NCBI GenBank assembly: GCA_012513725.1
Contig: JAAZBQ010000320.1
Span: forward strand, 1-6,566
Length of the DNA stretch: 6,566 nt
Source of the DNA: Chloroflexota bacterium
Lineage (GTDB): Bacteria > Chloroflexota > Anaerolineae > UBA1429
Reading direction: 5' to 3'
The notes beneath the pieces are model-generated. The model saw nothing but the letters and a program-made list of their open reading frames with translations, did not search any database and was not told where the DNA came from. Position numbers and translations under genes: made by a program. Each line of letters begins with the position of its first letter. Positions within the stretch are counted from its first letter, which is position 1. Shown one piece after another: positions 6,462-6,566 of the stretch.

Positions 6462-6485
6462 CACGGCCTCCCTTCATGGTTAAAT
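6457..6485 (+). promoter_or_regulatory. Candidate promoter of the aldo/keto reductase-like gene
   Basis: Plus-strand TTGCCC (6457-6462), a 17-base spacer and TTAAAT (6480-6485), each 4/6 to consensus. The predicted start of transcription near 6492 gives a leader of about 30 bases before the ATG at 6523. The AT-rich -10 stands out in a GC-rich background. Activity is inferred. Confidence 0.45.
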
Positions 6486-6522
6486 GCGGGTGACGTCGAC
6501 GTTCCATTGAAAGGGGGGACCC

Positions 6523-6566
6523 ATGGAGTACGTACGGTTGGGCTACGCCGGGGTGCGCGTCGCGCG
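6523..6566 (+). CDS. Probable aldo/keto reductase, N-terminal fragment (truncated by window edge)
   Basis: Only 14 codons are visible. The protein start MEYVRLGYAGVRVA matches the usual N-terminus of NAD(P)H-dependent aldo/keto reductases (pattern M-x-Y-x-x-L-G-x-x-G-x-x-V-S), the first beta hairpin that caps the TIM barrel. A strong purine-rich ribosome site, AAGGGGGG (6511-6518), lies four bases before the ATG and there is a plausible promoter just upstream, so the start is well supported even though the fragment is short. Catalytic residues lie outside the window, so activity and substrate are unknown. It is divergent from the transporter gene. Confidence 0.68.
   Translation, partial: MEYVRLGYAGVRVA

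Overview
The window is a GC-rich bacterial segment with tightly packed genes. It is dominated by the promoter-proximal half of an A-type (archaeal/vacuolar-type, A/V-type) rotary ATPase operon on the minus strand. High GC, GTG starts, Shine-Dalgarno sites before most genes and sigma-70-like promoters point to a bacterium. A high-GC lineage that carries A/V-ATPases, such as Chloroflexota or a high-GC Firmicutes relative, would fit, but the sequence does not fix the taxon.

Layout in transcription order (minus strand, right to left). A two-domain EamA/DMT transporter lies at 6322-5447. A 308-bp intergenic stretch follows, holding a good promoter (TTGCCT-N17-TATACT) and a leader of about 235 nt. 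Then come seven ATPase genes with gaps of at most 27 bp or overlaps: H/G-like stalk subunit (5138-4779), C (4777-3701), I (3697-1730), K proteolipid (1702-1271), F (1249-935), E (935-249) and the first 85 codons of catalytic subunit A (256-1, running off the left edge). Subunits B and D are expected beyond the edge. At the right end a divergent + strand gene, probably an aldo/keto reductase, begins at 6523. Its promoter and that of the transporter share a roughly 200-bp divergent region with a small palindrome that contains both -35 boxes.

The encoded parts form most of one machine. K (rotor ring) and I (stator) make the membrane ion channel. C and F belong to the central rotor. E and H/G form peripheral stalks. 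A is the catalytic head. The ring subunit has the ion-binding Glu but lacks the Gln that typically marks Na+ coupling in F-type rings, so proton coupling is the more likely reading.

I see no clear new system. The points worth a second look are the gene order H-C-I-K-F-E-A, which differs from the classical H/G-I-K-E-C-F-A-B-D order; the long N-terminal pre-region on the K proteolipid; the structured leader ahead of the operon; and the symmetric divergent promoter.
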